A stretch of 64,000 bases of DNA, taken from contig NZ_AP025018.1 in assembly GCF_019977735.1 (NCBI RefSeq), positions 9,180,580 to 9,244,579 on the forward strand, read 5' to 3'. The number at the start of each line of letters is the position of its first letter. Within the stretch, counting starts at the first letter, position 1. A program made the translations under genes and the position numbers. The notes below the pieces were generated by a model. It had not been told where the DNA came from. It made no database searches and saw nothing but the letters and a program-made list of their open reading frames with translations. Source of the DNA: Calothrix sp. PCC 7716 (GTDB lineage: Bacteria; Cyanobacteriota; Cyanobacteriia; Cyanobacteriales; Nostocaceae). This document shows, piece by piece, positions 9,137 through 17,304 of the stretch.

Positions 9137-9787
9137 CTAAGGATTATTTTTACTTTGATAGATTTTTTGCTCAATAATTTTCTTTGCAGTCTCCTTTTCT
9201 CTTCGATACTCTTTATCTTGATGAATAGTTGCAAGTAATGATAGTAAAGATATTGTAAAGCATATAAATATTGCCAAAAAACCGACTCTCCAATTATGAA
9301 AGACTTTAATTAGCCATATGGCTAAAGTTATTCCAAGTAAAGGTAGAATAGCTGAGACTCCTTTAAACAATCTTGATAAACTCATCATATATTTTATTCT
9401 TTCTACAACTTGAAGAGAACTGTTTTCAAGAATAAAAAATAATATTTCACTCTGCTTAATTGTTTCATCATTATTTAACCAGTTATCAATGTTTTTTATG
9501 ATCTCATCTATTTTTCTAACTCTTCTGGCAAATCTAAAAATTTTTAAAAATCGTTTAAGTAGCTTAATCAAAAAACGATAATTCACAAAGAGTAACTGAT
9601 TTATCAAAACTCCTAAAAAATAAGAAATTATTATGAATGTTATGGTTATGAAACTTAAAAAATCTTTAAGTTTAAATAAAAACTCAAAGTTGCTAATATT
9701 TAGACAAGCAAAAATTGCAAATGATATTGTAGCAATTGCTAGTAAGCCAATTATTATAAACTCAGCAATAACTGCGGTTGTACTCAT
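9137..9787 (-). CDS. Hypothetical membrane protein
   Basis: 216 residues with four predicted transmembrane segments: about 8-30, 42-65, 143-163 and 167-190, separated by a basic, helical cytoplasmic loop (RFLKIFRFARRVRK). The C-terminus is charged. No family recognised. It is AT-rich, stands alone between a methylase remnant and an amidase gene, and may be cargo. Confidence 0.55.
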   Translation of the reverse strand: MSTTAVIAEFIIIGLLAIATISFAIFACLNISNFEFLFKLKDFLSFITITFIIISYFLGVLINQLLFVNYRFLIKLLKRFLKIFRFARRVRKIDEIIKNIDNWLNNDETIKQSEILFFILENSSLQVVERIKYMMSLSRLFKGVSAILPLLGITLAIWLIKVFHNWRVGFLAIFICFTISLLSLLATIHQDKEYRREKETAKKIIEQKIYQSKNNP

Positions 9788-9856
9788 TTTTGAATCCTTC
9801 TTAACTTAGACATTTTAAATGTATATATAGTTTTATATGTTCATTTTACCAACAAC

Positions 9857-11320
9857 TCAAAAGCCAGGTGGTGCCTCCCAGTCGCCATATATTTCGGCAA
9901 TTTGTTCAGCTATTGTTAGCAACTGCATATCCCGCCATCGTTGACCAACGAGTTGTATTCCTATAGGTAAACCTAGCACAGTTTTTCCTATAGGAATTGT
10001 CACTACTGGATGAGTGGTAAGACTTGTTACAGTCGTGTAAGTTGTAGCCCAAGTCCAATATGGTAAGTTTTGATTATCTACTGGCAAGGAGGCGCCAAAA
10101 CCATTGCCAACCGAGCGGTGAGTGAAAGCGGCGCCAGGTGTAACAGGACAAATCCATGCATCCCATTGATTCAAAAACGATTGCATAGCCGCAATAAAGC
10201 TATCACGCCGTTCTAAAGCTTGTGCATATTTTTTTAAACTTAAGCCTGTGTTCTTGAGAAATCCCCGCAACAGTCCACGTCGGTTTGTGAGTAAAACCAA
10301 CGGTGACATCATTTGGTAGCCAAGTTGCTCAATTACTGAGGAAGCAACTAGCGATTCTGCTCCCGCGATTTCGCCAAATGTTTCTACTGCTTGCTCAAAA
10401 TTAAAATTAGCTGGCTGGCAATACTCTGTATGACATCCAGTTTCTTGTAACTTTGAGACAAATTGCTGTATCAACGAACGTGTTTCTGCTGTTACAGATA
10501 CGGCGCCAAATCTATCTGTCCAAGCAATGCGACACTGGGATAGGGGACGCGGTACAACTGTCTCTTGTGGAGCAGGAGGAACTTGCCAGTCTTGATCATC
10601 TCCCCCTTCAATTAAGCTTAATCCTAACTTTAAATCTGAAACTGACCGTGCCAAAATACCTGGTGTTGCCTGATGGCGCCAGCCCAATGTTCCCAAAATT
10701 TCCCATAGCGCTCCCGATAGTGGGACTCTATTTTCTGTGGGTTTTAAGCCAAAAATGCCACAAAAATGGGGTGGAATTCGTATGGAACCTCCGCCATCAG
10801 TACCAAGTTCCAAGGGTGATAATCCTGCGGCAACAGCTGCTGCTCCACCTCCGGTACTACCGCCAGGTGTATAGTTGATATTCCAAGGATTATTAGCTTG
10901 ACCAAGTAGTTTGCTATCGGTTTGAAATCCTTGAGAAAGTTTGGGTAGATTGGTTTTACCCAAGAGAATGGCGCCTGCTGCTTTAACCCGTGCCACTACA
11001 GTTGCATCGTTTGGGGGAATGTAATTGGCTAACGGCTCATAACCACAAGTGGTGCGAATACCAGCCGTAGCATAAAGGTCTTTACAGGTGAATGGAACAC
11101 CATGTAGTACACCCCAGGACTCACCTCTGGCTAATGCCTCATCAGCAGAAAAAGCTTGTTGCTTTGCTTGTGTTTCCTGAAGGGTAACAATCGCATTCAA
11201 TTTTGGGTTATGAAGGGCGATGTGTGCAAGATGTGTATCCAGAACTTCGACACTAGAAAAAGTGCGGTCGCGAATTCCTTGAGCTAGATGGTAGGCAGGT
11301 AAAAATACAAGTTCATTCAT
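9857..11320 (-). CDS. Amidase-signature family amidase
   Basis: 487 residues, full length for the amidase-signature family (GatA, AtzF, fatty-acid amide hydrolase). The Ser-cisSer-Lys triad is visible: Lys80 in GVPFTCKD, cis-Ser155 in GGSTGGG, and nucleophile Ser179 in GTDGGGSIR, 24 residues after the cis-Ser as in FAAH. The enzyme hydrolyses a carboxamide; the substrate cannot be read from sequence. It contains several GGCGCC sites, so it shares the backbone signature. It is followed upstream (same strand) by a TetR regulator, which probably controls it. Confidence 0.88.
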   Translation of the reverse strand: MNELVFLPAYHLAQGIRDRTFSSVEVLDTHLAHIALHNPKLNAIVTLQETQAKQQAFSADEALARGESWGVLHGVPFTCKDLYATAGIRTTCGYEPLANYIPPNDATVVARVKAAGAILLGKTNLPKLSQGFQTDSKLLGQANNPWNINYTPGGSTGGGAAAVAAGLSPLELGTDGGGSIRIPPHFCGIFGLKPTENRVPLSGALWEILGTLGWRHQATPGILARSVSDLKLGLSLIEGGDDQDWQVPPAPQETVVPRPLSQCRIAWTDRFGAVSVTAETRSLIQQFVSKLQETGCHTEYCQPANFNFEQAVETFGEIAGAESLVASSVIEQLGYQMMSPLVLLTNRRGLLRGFLKNTGLSLKKYAQALERRDSFIAAMQSFLNQWDAWICPVTPGAAFTHRSVGNGFGASLPVDNQNLPYWTWATTYTTVTSLTTHPVVTIPIGKTVLGLPIGIQLVGQRWRDMQLLTIAEQIAEIYGDWEAPPGF

Positions 11321-11381
11321 GGTGATTATGAAGGCGAAAATTTCCTACTGCGCGCAAACTTTAGTTCGTTGAGTCATATTT

Positions 11382-11969
11382 TTAAGGTTTAAATGCTTTT
11401 GATTGCAGTGCTTCAATTAGCGCATCCAACATCCGCTCGAAACTTAAATCTAGCGAGCGTGGCAGTGTAAATAAGCCTGCTTTTTCAGCCTCAATAAATC
11501 CCAACAAACCAGCATGAATCATCCGAATTGCATCAATTAGTTCCGCTTCCTCGAATTCACAGGGCGCCAGTGCTTTGTTGTAAAAACTCAATATTTCTTG
11601 AGCAATTGGTGCAAACTCTGGGTCAGAGAGCGACAATTGAGTTCGTGTCATTACTGTATATAAAACAGGATGACTTTGAGCAAAGTGACGCATTGTACGA
11701 GCAATTGCTCGAATTATGGCATCTGAATCATTGAGATTGTCAGTTTGCTGATGACAATCTACTAGAAATCGGCGCCAAAGTTTCAATGCTACAGAATGAC
11801 GCAGAGCGGCATTACCATCAATGTGCTTGTAGATTGATGGCGGTTTAATTCCCAAAGCTCTTGCAACTCTGTTTACACCCAAGGCTGATTCACCCTCGGC
11901 TTCAAGACAAGCAATTGCAGCTTCCACAACCATTGTTGGTGTTAAGCCTTGTCCTTTGGGACGACTCAT
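11382..11969 (-). CDS. TetR-family transcriptional regulator
   Basis: 195 residues from the ATG at 11969 (MSRPKG), preferred over an in-frame GTG at 12002 because the fold begins here and an inverted repeat lies just upstream. The N-terminal helix-turn-helix is typical of TetR (LGVNRVARALGIKPPSIYKH); the ligand domain resembles the WHG-type C-terminus. It lies 62 bases upstream of the amidase gene on the same strand, so it probably regulates that operon and itself in response to a small molecule. Confidence 0.85.
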   Translation of the reverse strand: MSRPKGQGLTPTMVVEAAIACLEAEGESALGVNRVARALGIKPPSIYKHIDGNAALRHSVALKLWRRFLVDCHQQTDNLNDSDAIIRAIARTMRHFAQSHPVLYTVMTRTQLSLSDPEFAPIAQEILSFYNKALAPCEFEEAELIDAIRMIHAGLLGFIEAEKAGLFTLPRSLDLSFERMLDALIEALQSKAFKP

Positions 11970-11994
11970 GTTGGCTCGATCTAAATTCCTAAAA

Positions 11995-12009
11995 GCTAAC
12001 ACTGTTAGC
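11995..12009. promoter_or_regulatory. Probable TetR operator
   Basis: Perfect inverted repeat GCTAAC-ACT-GTTAGC directly upstream of the regulator start, with a diverged half-site GCTGTTAAC at about 12020-12028. Position and symmetry suit autoregulation. Confidence 0.5.
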
Positions 12010-12087
12010 TTATGCTAGTGCTGTTAACTTTGTCAATCTTTAAAGTGCAAGTAGTAATTAGTACGGGGAGATTGCTTGGAGCTTTAT

Positions 12088-12113
12088 CGCTTGTGGAAAA
12101 TTTTCCACAAGCG
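12088..12113. repeat. 26-bp palindrome family, copy 1 (perfect)
   Basis: Perfect palindrome with centre TGGAAAATTTTCCA flanked by CGCTTG and CAAGCG. It lies 60 bases after the stop of the 12174-12989 minus-strand gene. Other copies are at 13765, 16470, 16790 and 33486. Confidence 0.85.
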
Positions 12114-12173
12114 TCTTAGTGAAACAAATGTTCTTTATTTATCAAGAACGCCATAATTTAACTTCAATCAGTT

Positions 12174-12989
12174 CTAAGGGCAATTAGCAGCAATTCGAGT
12201 CTGAATATTTTCCCATGCAAAAGCTTTCAAAACCTTAGTTGCCTGTTGATTTTTAGTACCTGCAAAGTGTGCCCATATGGTTAACCATTCTTGTAGGGTT
12301 AGCGCGTACATACTTTTTACTCCTGTTGGAGTCACTACTCTGCATTCTACATTGTCTTGTGATAAACCCAATTTAGAGAAGGTTTTTGCTTTCTGCTTTG
12401 AATCTTGAATTAACCAATCAGGGGTGGATTTAATACACTTCATACCTTCACTATGTTCAATACGAAATTCTCCAGTCTCATCGACTAATACTTCAAGTTT
12501 GATTTTGTCTTCTAATTGAATCAGATATGACTTGGCTATTACTACTCGGTATCCACCAGTGAAATAACAAGGATTTAGAGTCACTGCTTTTCCTTTTGCA
12601 GGATTCGCTAGGGCTGAAACAATTTCTACCCATTCTTGACGGTTTACAGGTGGATTCTTAGGTATATGACCATCGTTTAATAATTTGTGTAAATAAGCGG
12701 CGCCTACTGTAAGAGGATAGACTTGAGTGGGTGAACTATTTGGAACTGCTACAGTCATTGTCTCTAGGTGATTAGATTTTACAAATTCCCGCACTTTCTC
12801 TTTAGGCTGATCAACTAATAATGCCATCTTTCTAATACTCATAACCTTAACTCCATTGGGCAATTGGAAAGCTGCCCAAGAATGGTGTTTCCAATGCCAA
12901 TAAGTATTAGTGACCTTTGGAAGTGATGAAACTTTTAGTGCCTCACACTTTTGTTTATTCTTTGGTTTTGTGTTCCTTGCTCGATTCAT
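12174..12989 (-). CDS. Hypothetical plasmid protein under attenuator-like leader
   Basis: 271 residues, basic N-terminus (NRARNTKPKNKQK), no membrane helix. A segment near 50-75 (VMSIRKMALLVDQPKEKVREFVKSN by position) could be a helix-turn-helix, so a DNA-binding role is possible. I do not recognise the family. The interesting context is its leader: an intrinsic terminator hairpin lies about 80 bases before the start codon, within a leader related to the one before the SF2 helicase gene. Shared leader architecture suggests common control, perhaps of plasmid maintenance. Confidence 0.6.
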   Translation of the reverse strand: MNRARNTKPKNKQKCEALKVSSLPKVTNTYWHWKHHSWAAFQLPNGVKVMSIRKMALLVDQPKEKVREFVKSNHLETMTVAVPNSSPTQVYPLTVGAAYLHKLLNDGHIPKNPPVNRQEWVEIVSALANPAKGKAVTLNPCYFTGGYRVVIAKSYLIQLEDKIKLEVLVDETGEFRIEHSEGMKCIKSTPDWLIQDSKQKAKTFSKLGLSQDNVECRVVTPTGVKSMYALTLQEWLTIWAHFAGTKNQQATKVLKAFAWENIQTRIAANCP

Positions 12990-13070
12990 ACGTGCGTAAA
13001 CTTCCTCTATTTAACAAATGGTTGTTTCCTAAAGAATTATGTTCCTTGTGTACCGATGAGAGCCTGTGAC

Positions 13071-13094
13071 AAAAAACCAGACAATAATGTCTGG
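13071..13094 (-). terminator. Intrinsic terminator in leader A
   Basis: On the minus strand: stem CCAGACA / TGTCTGG with loop TTAT, followed at once by TTTTTTG. It lies 80 bases upstream of the 12989 start codon, so it must end a short RNA or attenuate the gene. Confidence 0.75.
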
Positions 13095-13290
13095 TCTGGT
13101 TATGCTTTTGCACCCCGATAAGCAATTTCACGTGTGGAGCGCACCCTGAATAATAAAGTAGACGTATTGAACCCACCTCATTTATTAGTGATGGATACGA
13201 GGTGTGAACAACACAAGCTTTAATTTAACTTCAACTAAAGCTTACATAGCTTTATACTAACTTAAAAATTTTCAAACATCCAAAGATTTG
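13071..13290 (-). ncRNA. Conserved leader or small RNA, copy A
   Basis: A 220-base minus-strand segment related to copy B at 16542-16781. Both contain, in order: a hairpin AAGCTTTA ... TAAAGCTT with a 13-base loop, a TATTCA-GGGT block followed by CTC(C/T)ACAC, a block GGGTGCAAAA near a CATAACCAGAC segment, and the same terminator stem followed by T6. The unpaired parts differ, so the blocks are conserved elements rather than a recent copy. No riboswitch class recognised. It could be a transcription attenuator of the downstream gene or an independent sRNA. Confidence 0.5.
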
Positions 13291-13764
13291 CAAGTAAAAT
13301 AATTTTTGATTGTCCAAAATTAATTGTGATTTTCAATATTTGGATACATTGTTTACATAAATTCAAACTATATCTAGTAAAATACACGTAAAGTTATCAC
13401 CAATAATATATTTTTTATACTCTTTTGTCAGTTAAGTAACTTGTTATTAGCTGGTTAAAAGATGCATATAACACAAGTATAAATCAAGCTTTAATTTAAC
13501 TTCATAGCCGTGCTTGTTCCTGCTATGATTGAGTTTCGCTAATTCTGCTTTGCCTGTGAAAGTTGCATATAACACCGTTAACTAAGTGTTGAGTTATCAA
13601 AATAACTTACTATACTGAATTTTTAAATTTGACATCCCTAAATTGGAGTCTATACATAACATCGATAATATTGTGTGTGTTTATGTTGGCTGAAATGATT
13701 CGCTTTAACTTCGTTTATATAAGGTATTATTTATATATATGTTTCAAATTTAAAAGCTAAAAGA
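13291..13764. other. AT-rich intergenic region
   Basis: No gene seen. It repeats short leader words: CAAGCTTTAATTTAACTTCA near 13487 (also near 13213) and GCATATAACAC near 13462 and 13564. It probably holds the promoter of leader A. Confidence 0.4.
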
Positions 13765-13790
13765 CGCTTATGGAAAATTTTCCACAAGCG
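13765..13790. repeat. 26-bp palindrome family, copy 2
   Basis: CGCTTA + TGGAAAATTTTCCA + CAAGCG, one mismatch between arms. It lies 57 bases after the stop of the helicase gene. Confidence 0.85.
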
Positions 13791-13846
13791 TTGTTAGGAT
13801 AAGTAAAGAATCGCATCTGCTTTATAACTACATGAACCACTCACTG

Positions 13847-16273
13847 TTAAATTTTTGATATTTCATGGTAGTCAAGCCAAGTTGAGATACGACCTGAAGG
13901 AGTTAATATACAGACTTTACCGTATTCAAAGCTGTGAACTGTTAATAGACCTGTATATTGCTCACGGCTAATGGAATTTTTTCCAATGTATATTACTATG
14001 TCCCCAACTTTATAACGACCTGGTAAACAGGTTTTTTTATTTGATTGAGTGGCTAGATGCTGTTGAAAGTTGAGAATCGGTTTTTCATGGTGTGTTTTTT
14101 GGTTACTATTAGTCTTAACAGACGGCGCCGTTGAATTTGTAAGAGGGTGTGAGTTATCAGAACTGAACTGCGTCTTAGTATCCAACAATTTTGGTATTTC
14201 AGTCGGTACAACAGGTGAACTGATATTTTGATGATTTTTCTGCCAATGACGATATGCCAATTTTTGAGTATTGGTTAATTGATTCCAAATTCTTTGTCGC
14301 TCGCTATTATTTAAGCGTTTTATATAACTCTCAATGAAGCTAAATCTTTCATTATTGATTGCTCGACTTATGGTTAGCGCATGTTTTCTGATGACTTGGG
14401 CATCCTGTGAATAATAATCAATTCCTTCTTGAATTGCTGTACCGAGCAATTCCATGTGTACTTGCAATATTTTCGGCTTATCACCATACATACATTCGTA
14501 TTTGAATCTATTTTCTTTATACGCAAAATCTAAATAATCCTTGTCAGGCGCCCGTTCCAGTCTAAGTATTGCCCACCAAGGTTTGTAAGATATTAAGTCT
14601 TGAATTCTCGCATCAGCGATTTCAGATGCTTTATCCAGACTGACAATATCATTTGCATAGTTTCTTACAAAATTAGAACGCGCATACTCTATTTTTGATT
14701 TAAATTCGCGTTTTATAGATTTTTGTATCCATTGTTTTACTTCCTCGCTACTTTGATGTAAATCTTGAGTAGCAATCAGGTATCGCCAATAATGCTGTAC
14801 ATTAATTTCCCAAGTTGCAAAATCGTCACCAAAAATTAGCCCATCATACCAATCATCAGGAGGATAGTAGTTAAATGCATTATTGAAAATCTCATCCAGA
14901 TTATGTAATGGCTTACATTTATTGTAAGCATTCACCGCACGTGTTCTCATGAAACGTACATGTTGACGCTGTTCTGGTGATAATATTTCTTCAAACTTAC
15001 GACGAACGGCGCTTACTTTTTTAGCTGAGTCAAAAATAAAATTGCAATGGGGACAAATTTTCTCGAAAATAGCGATTTCTGAGGAGCATTGTGGACAAGT
15101 TTTTGTTTGAATTGGTTCTAATGGTTTAGGGTCAGGACATAAATCGATTGGATGCGAATCAGTTGGAAGTCCCAATCGTTTGAGATTGCCACAAAAGTCT
15201 AAAAACCAGCAATCTTCTTTTCCCTCAAATGCTCGTAACCCTCTACCATTCATTTGCACCCACAAAGCTTTTGATTTTACCGGACGACATATAAGCACTG
15301 AGGTTACTCGAGGCTCATCAAAACCCTCACATACTACTGAGACGCTAGTAATTAATTTGACTTTACCTTTTTGGTAATTATCAAATATTTTTTCGCGCGT
15401 TGTTTCTTTAGTGTCAGCAACAATACATTCAGCTTTGGCGCCGATAGCATTAAACTGTTTGGCTAAATTTTGCGCTTGTTCGACACTAGCACAGAAAGCG
15501 ATGATTTGACGTTTTAAAGAAGGGTCACGCTCTAAATATCTTCGTAGTATCTCGCGGTTAAGTTCTGGTGTGCAAACACTCCGCATTGATGCTTCTGTGA
15601 ACTCTCCATCCACAACTCGCAACTTTGACTCGTCTATTAGTCCTTTATATCCGAACTGACGCGCGCGGCATAAATGACCCATCTCGATTAATTCTTTTGG
15701 ATAAGGCGCCTTTACAACGGTCTGAAAAAATTGGCAGTAACCTTGGTCAGGCTTGCTGCGCCACGGAGAAGCAGATAATCCTAAAAATTGTGTTTTACTC
15801 AACACCCAGATACCACCTGAGTAATAGTCCATAATTTGGCGCCAGATATTGTAGTAGCTTCCGGTGTGAGCTTCATCCAGAATCACCAAGTCTATGTCAG
15901 GTGGTAATTCTCTATTGCGTATGGTCTGTAACATCGCAATTTGAACTGGCTTTTCATAATCTGGCTCTCCGTAGTCGCGCCAAATTACCCCTGCATCAAT
16001 ACCAAAAAATTTATTTAATTTATCCAATGTTTGACGTACCAACTTACCACGATGTACCAAAAATAATACTCGTTTGCCTGCTTGAACATAGTCAGCAATA
16101 ATTTTCGCAGCTAAGACAGTTTTTCCGGCGCCTGTTGGAGCGTACAATAGCACAGATTTTAAACCATCAGTGAAGCTGCTGTATACTTGCTTGATAGCAT
16201 CCTCTTGATATTTCCTCAAATTCAAATCAGGATTAATTGTTATGGTTGGTGGATTTAAGCTTTCTAATTTCAT
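13847..16273 (-). CDS. SF2 DEAD/DEAH-box helicase with zinc ribbon
   Basis: 808 residues from the ATG at 16273 (MKLESLNPP), preferred over 16351 because AGGA stands 11 bases upstream. Core motifs: Q-motif region RKYQEDAI, Walker A APTGAGKT at 45-52, DEAH at 133-136, LSASPWR (motif III) and QMNGRGLRAF (motif VI). A four-cysteine zinc ribbon (CPQC ... CPHC) follows the second RecA lobe. The C-terminal 400 residues are unassigned and helical, ending in a small basic beta domain (YKVGDIVIYIG). It resembles the RecG/RadD/type III restriction-type helicases that remodel DNA. The leader repeat links its expression to the 12174 gene; plasmid replication or repair is a reasonable guess. Confidence 0.85.
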   Translation of the reverse strand: MKLESLNPPTITINPDLNLRKYQEDAIKQVYSSFTDGLKSVLLYAPTGAGKTVLAAKIIADYVQAGKRVLFLVHRGKLVRQTLDKLNKFFGIDAGVIWRDYGEPDYEKPVQIAMLQTIRNRELPPDIDLVILDEAHTGSYYNIWRQIMDYYSGGIWVLSKTQFLGLSASPWRSKPDQGYCQFFQTVVKAPYPKELIEMGHLCRARQFGYKGLIDESKLRVVDGEFTEASMRSVCTPELNREILRRYLERDPSLKRQIIAFCASVEQAQNLAKQFNAIGAKAECIVADTKETTREKIFDNYQKGKVKLITSVSVVCEGFDEPRVTSVLICRPVKSKALWVQMNGRGLRAFEGKEDCWFLDFCGNLKRLGLPTDSHPIDLCPDPKPLEPIQTKTCPQCSSEIAIFEKICPHCNFIFDSAKKVSAVRRKFEEILSPEQRQHVRFMRTRAVNAYNKCKPLHNLDEIFNNAFNYYPPDDWYDGLIFGDDFATWEINVQHYWRYLIATQDLHQSSEEVKQWIQKSIKREFKSKIEYARSNFVRNYANDIVSLDKASEIADARIQDLISYKPWWAILRLERAPDKDYLDFAYKENRFKYECMYGDKPKILQVHMELLGTAIQEGIDYYSQDAQVIRKHALTISRAINNERFSFIESYIKRLNNSERQRIWNQLTNTQKLAYRHWQKNHQNISSPVVPTEIPKLLDTKTQFSSDNSHPLTNSTAPSVKTNSNQKTHHEKPILNFQQHLATQSNKKTCLPGRYKVGDIVIYIGKNSISREQYTGLLTVHSFEYGKVCILTPSGRISTWLDYHEISKI

Positions 16274-16469
16274 ACTTAGCACATTCCTGACTTCACAATT
16301 CTTATTAACTACAAACTGTAGTAGAAGAACACCCTCTTCACTTTTTAACAAATTTATAATTGTTTTTCCACTTTTATTTATATCCGTATCATTAAAAAAA
16401 ATAATCGATTATAAAATGCTGTACTCATAGTTAAAATTTGTTTATATTGTCTTGTGCATAAAATTATTT

Positions 16470-16495
16470 CGCTGATGGAAAATTTTCCACAAGCG
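16470..16495. repeat. 26-bp palindrome family, copy 3
   Basis: CGCTGA + TGGAAAATTTTCCA + CAAGCG. This copy lies upstream of the helicase start, between it and the leader B terminator, unlike the other four, which follow stop codons. Confidence 0.8.
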
Positions 16496-16541
16496 TCAAT
16501 AAAAAACATCTGATTATCATGTGATTTCGAGGGCATATGAC

Positions 16542-16565
16542 AAAAAACCAGACAATAATGTCTGG
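16542..16565 (-). terminator. Intrinsic terminator in leader B
   Basis: Same stem and loop as in leader A (CCAGACATTATTGTCTGG) followed by TTTTTTG on the minus strand, upstream of the helicase gene. Confidence 0.75.
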
Positions 16566-16781
16566 TTATGTTTTAAGTTTAGGGAATCTATGTTTTGCAC
16601 CCTGATACAACACAACACATGTTAGTGTAGAGCTACCCATGAATAAGAATGCAGATTGATTGCACTATTCCAATTCATCAAAAGAGGATAAAACATGTTA
16701 GAAACAACAAGCTTTAATCTATCTTAAACTAAAGCTTAGATAAGTTCATACTAGCTTAAATTTTTTAAAACATCAAAAAGT
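16542..16781 (-). ncRNA. Conserved leader or small RNA, copy B
   Basis: Minus-strand element related to copy A (13071-13290): hairpin AAGCTTTA ... TAAAGCTT, TATTCATGGGTAGCTCTACAC block, CAGGGTGCAAAACAT block and identical terminator. It precedes the helicase gene by about 190-270 bases. The helical arms are kept while linkers differ in length and sequence, which suggests selection on RNA structure. Confidence 0.5.
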
Positions 16782-16789
16782 TTAAAACA

Positions 16790-16815
16790 TGCTTATGGAA
16801 AATTTTCCACAAGCG
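16790..16815. repeat. 26-bp palindrome family, copy 4
   Basis: TGCTTA + TGGAAAATTTTCCA + CAAGCG, 19 bases after the stop of the 16834-17304 minus-strand gene. Confidence 0.8.
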
Positions 16816-16833
16816 TTAATTAAAAAAAATTGG

Positions 16834-17304
16834 TTACTTGTTTAATTTAAGAATTAAATCGATTTCTGAAGCATCTCTATTCTTTCCCTGCTGTAAATAT
16901 AGACTTTTGGCATATTTTAGTGATTTACGACCAGAAATTTTGCTGTTTTGACAAATCAAACTCATACCCTGTCCTTGGTACGCCAAGCCTAGGTTTGAAT
17001 CAAGAGAAATTGCTCTCTTGAAGTAGGGTAAAGCCTTCTTGCAATTAGCTTTATGACGTTCTGAGTACCTATCCTTTATTCCCAACATATCTGCTTCCAT
17101 AACTTGATAACCCCACTTAGCATTATCTATCGCTGTTTTTAATTGTTCTGGTTTTGGTATTTCAGGTGGCTTTTTGGGTGGCGCCAACAAAAGAAAAATT
17201 CCTCCCAACGCTCCGAACAAAAACATTCCGAATATGTAAGCGAAAGGACTACTGCTAATAATCAGGGATGTGAGAAACATTTCTCTGCGGTTCCAGAACG
17301 GCAT
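16834..17304 (-). CDS. Membrane-anchored TPR-like hypothetical protein
   Basis: 156 residues. A hydrophobic stretch at about 22-41 (AYIFGMFLFGALGGIFLLLA) is followed by a Pro/Lys linker (PPKKPPEIPKPEQ) and a helical domain with a TPR-like unit (ALPYFKRAISLDSNLGLAYQGQGMS). It overlaps the 3' end of the MobV relaxase gene by 50 bases in another frame and may be cotranscribed with it, so a role in mobilization is possible. Confidence 0.6.
   Translation of the reverse strand: MPFWNRREMFLTSLIISSSPFAYIFGMFLFGALGGIFLLLAPPKKPPEIPKPEQLKTAIDNAKWGYQVMEADMLGIKDRYSERHKANCKKALPYFKRAISLDSNLGLAYQGQGMSLICQNSKISGRKSLKYAKSLYLQQGKNRDASEIDLILKLNK

Noticed and set aside
10453-10878. 141-codon plus-strand ORF
   Set aside because: Fully antisense to the well-supported amidase gene.
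12955-13176. 73-codon minus-strand ORF overlapping leader A
   Set aside because: It spans the terminator hairpin and overlaps the 12989 start in another frame; no ribosome binding site and no counterpart in leader B.
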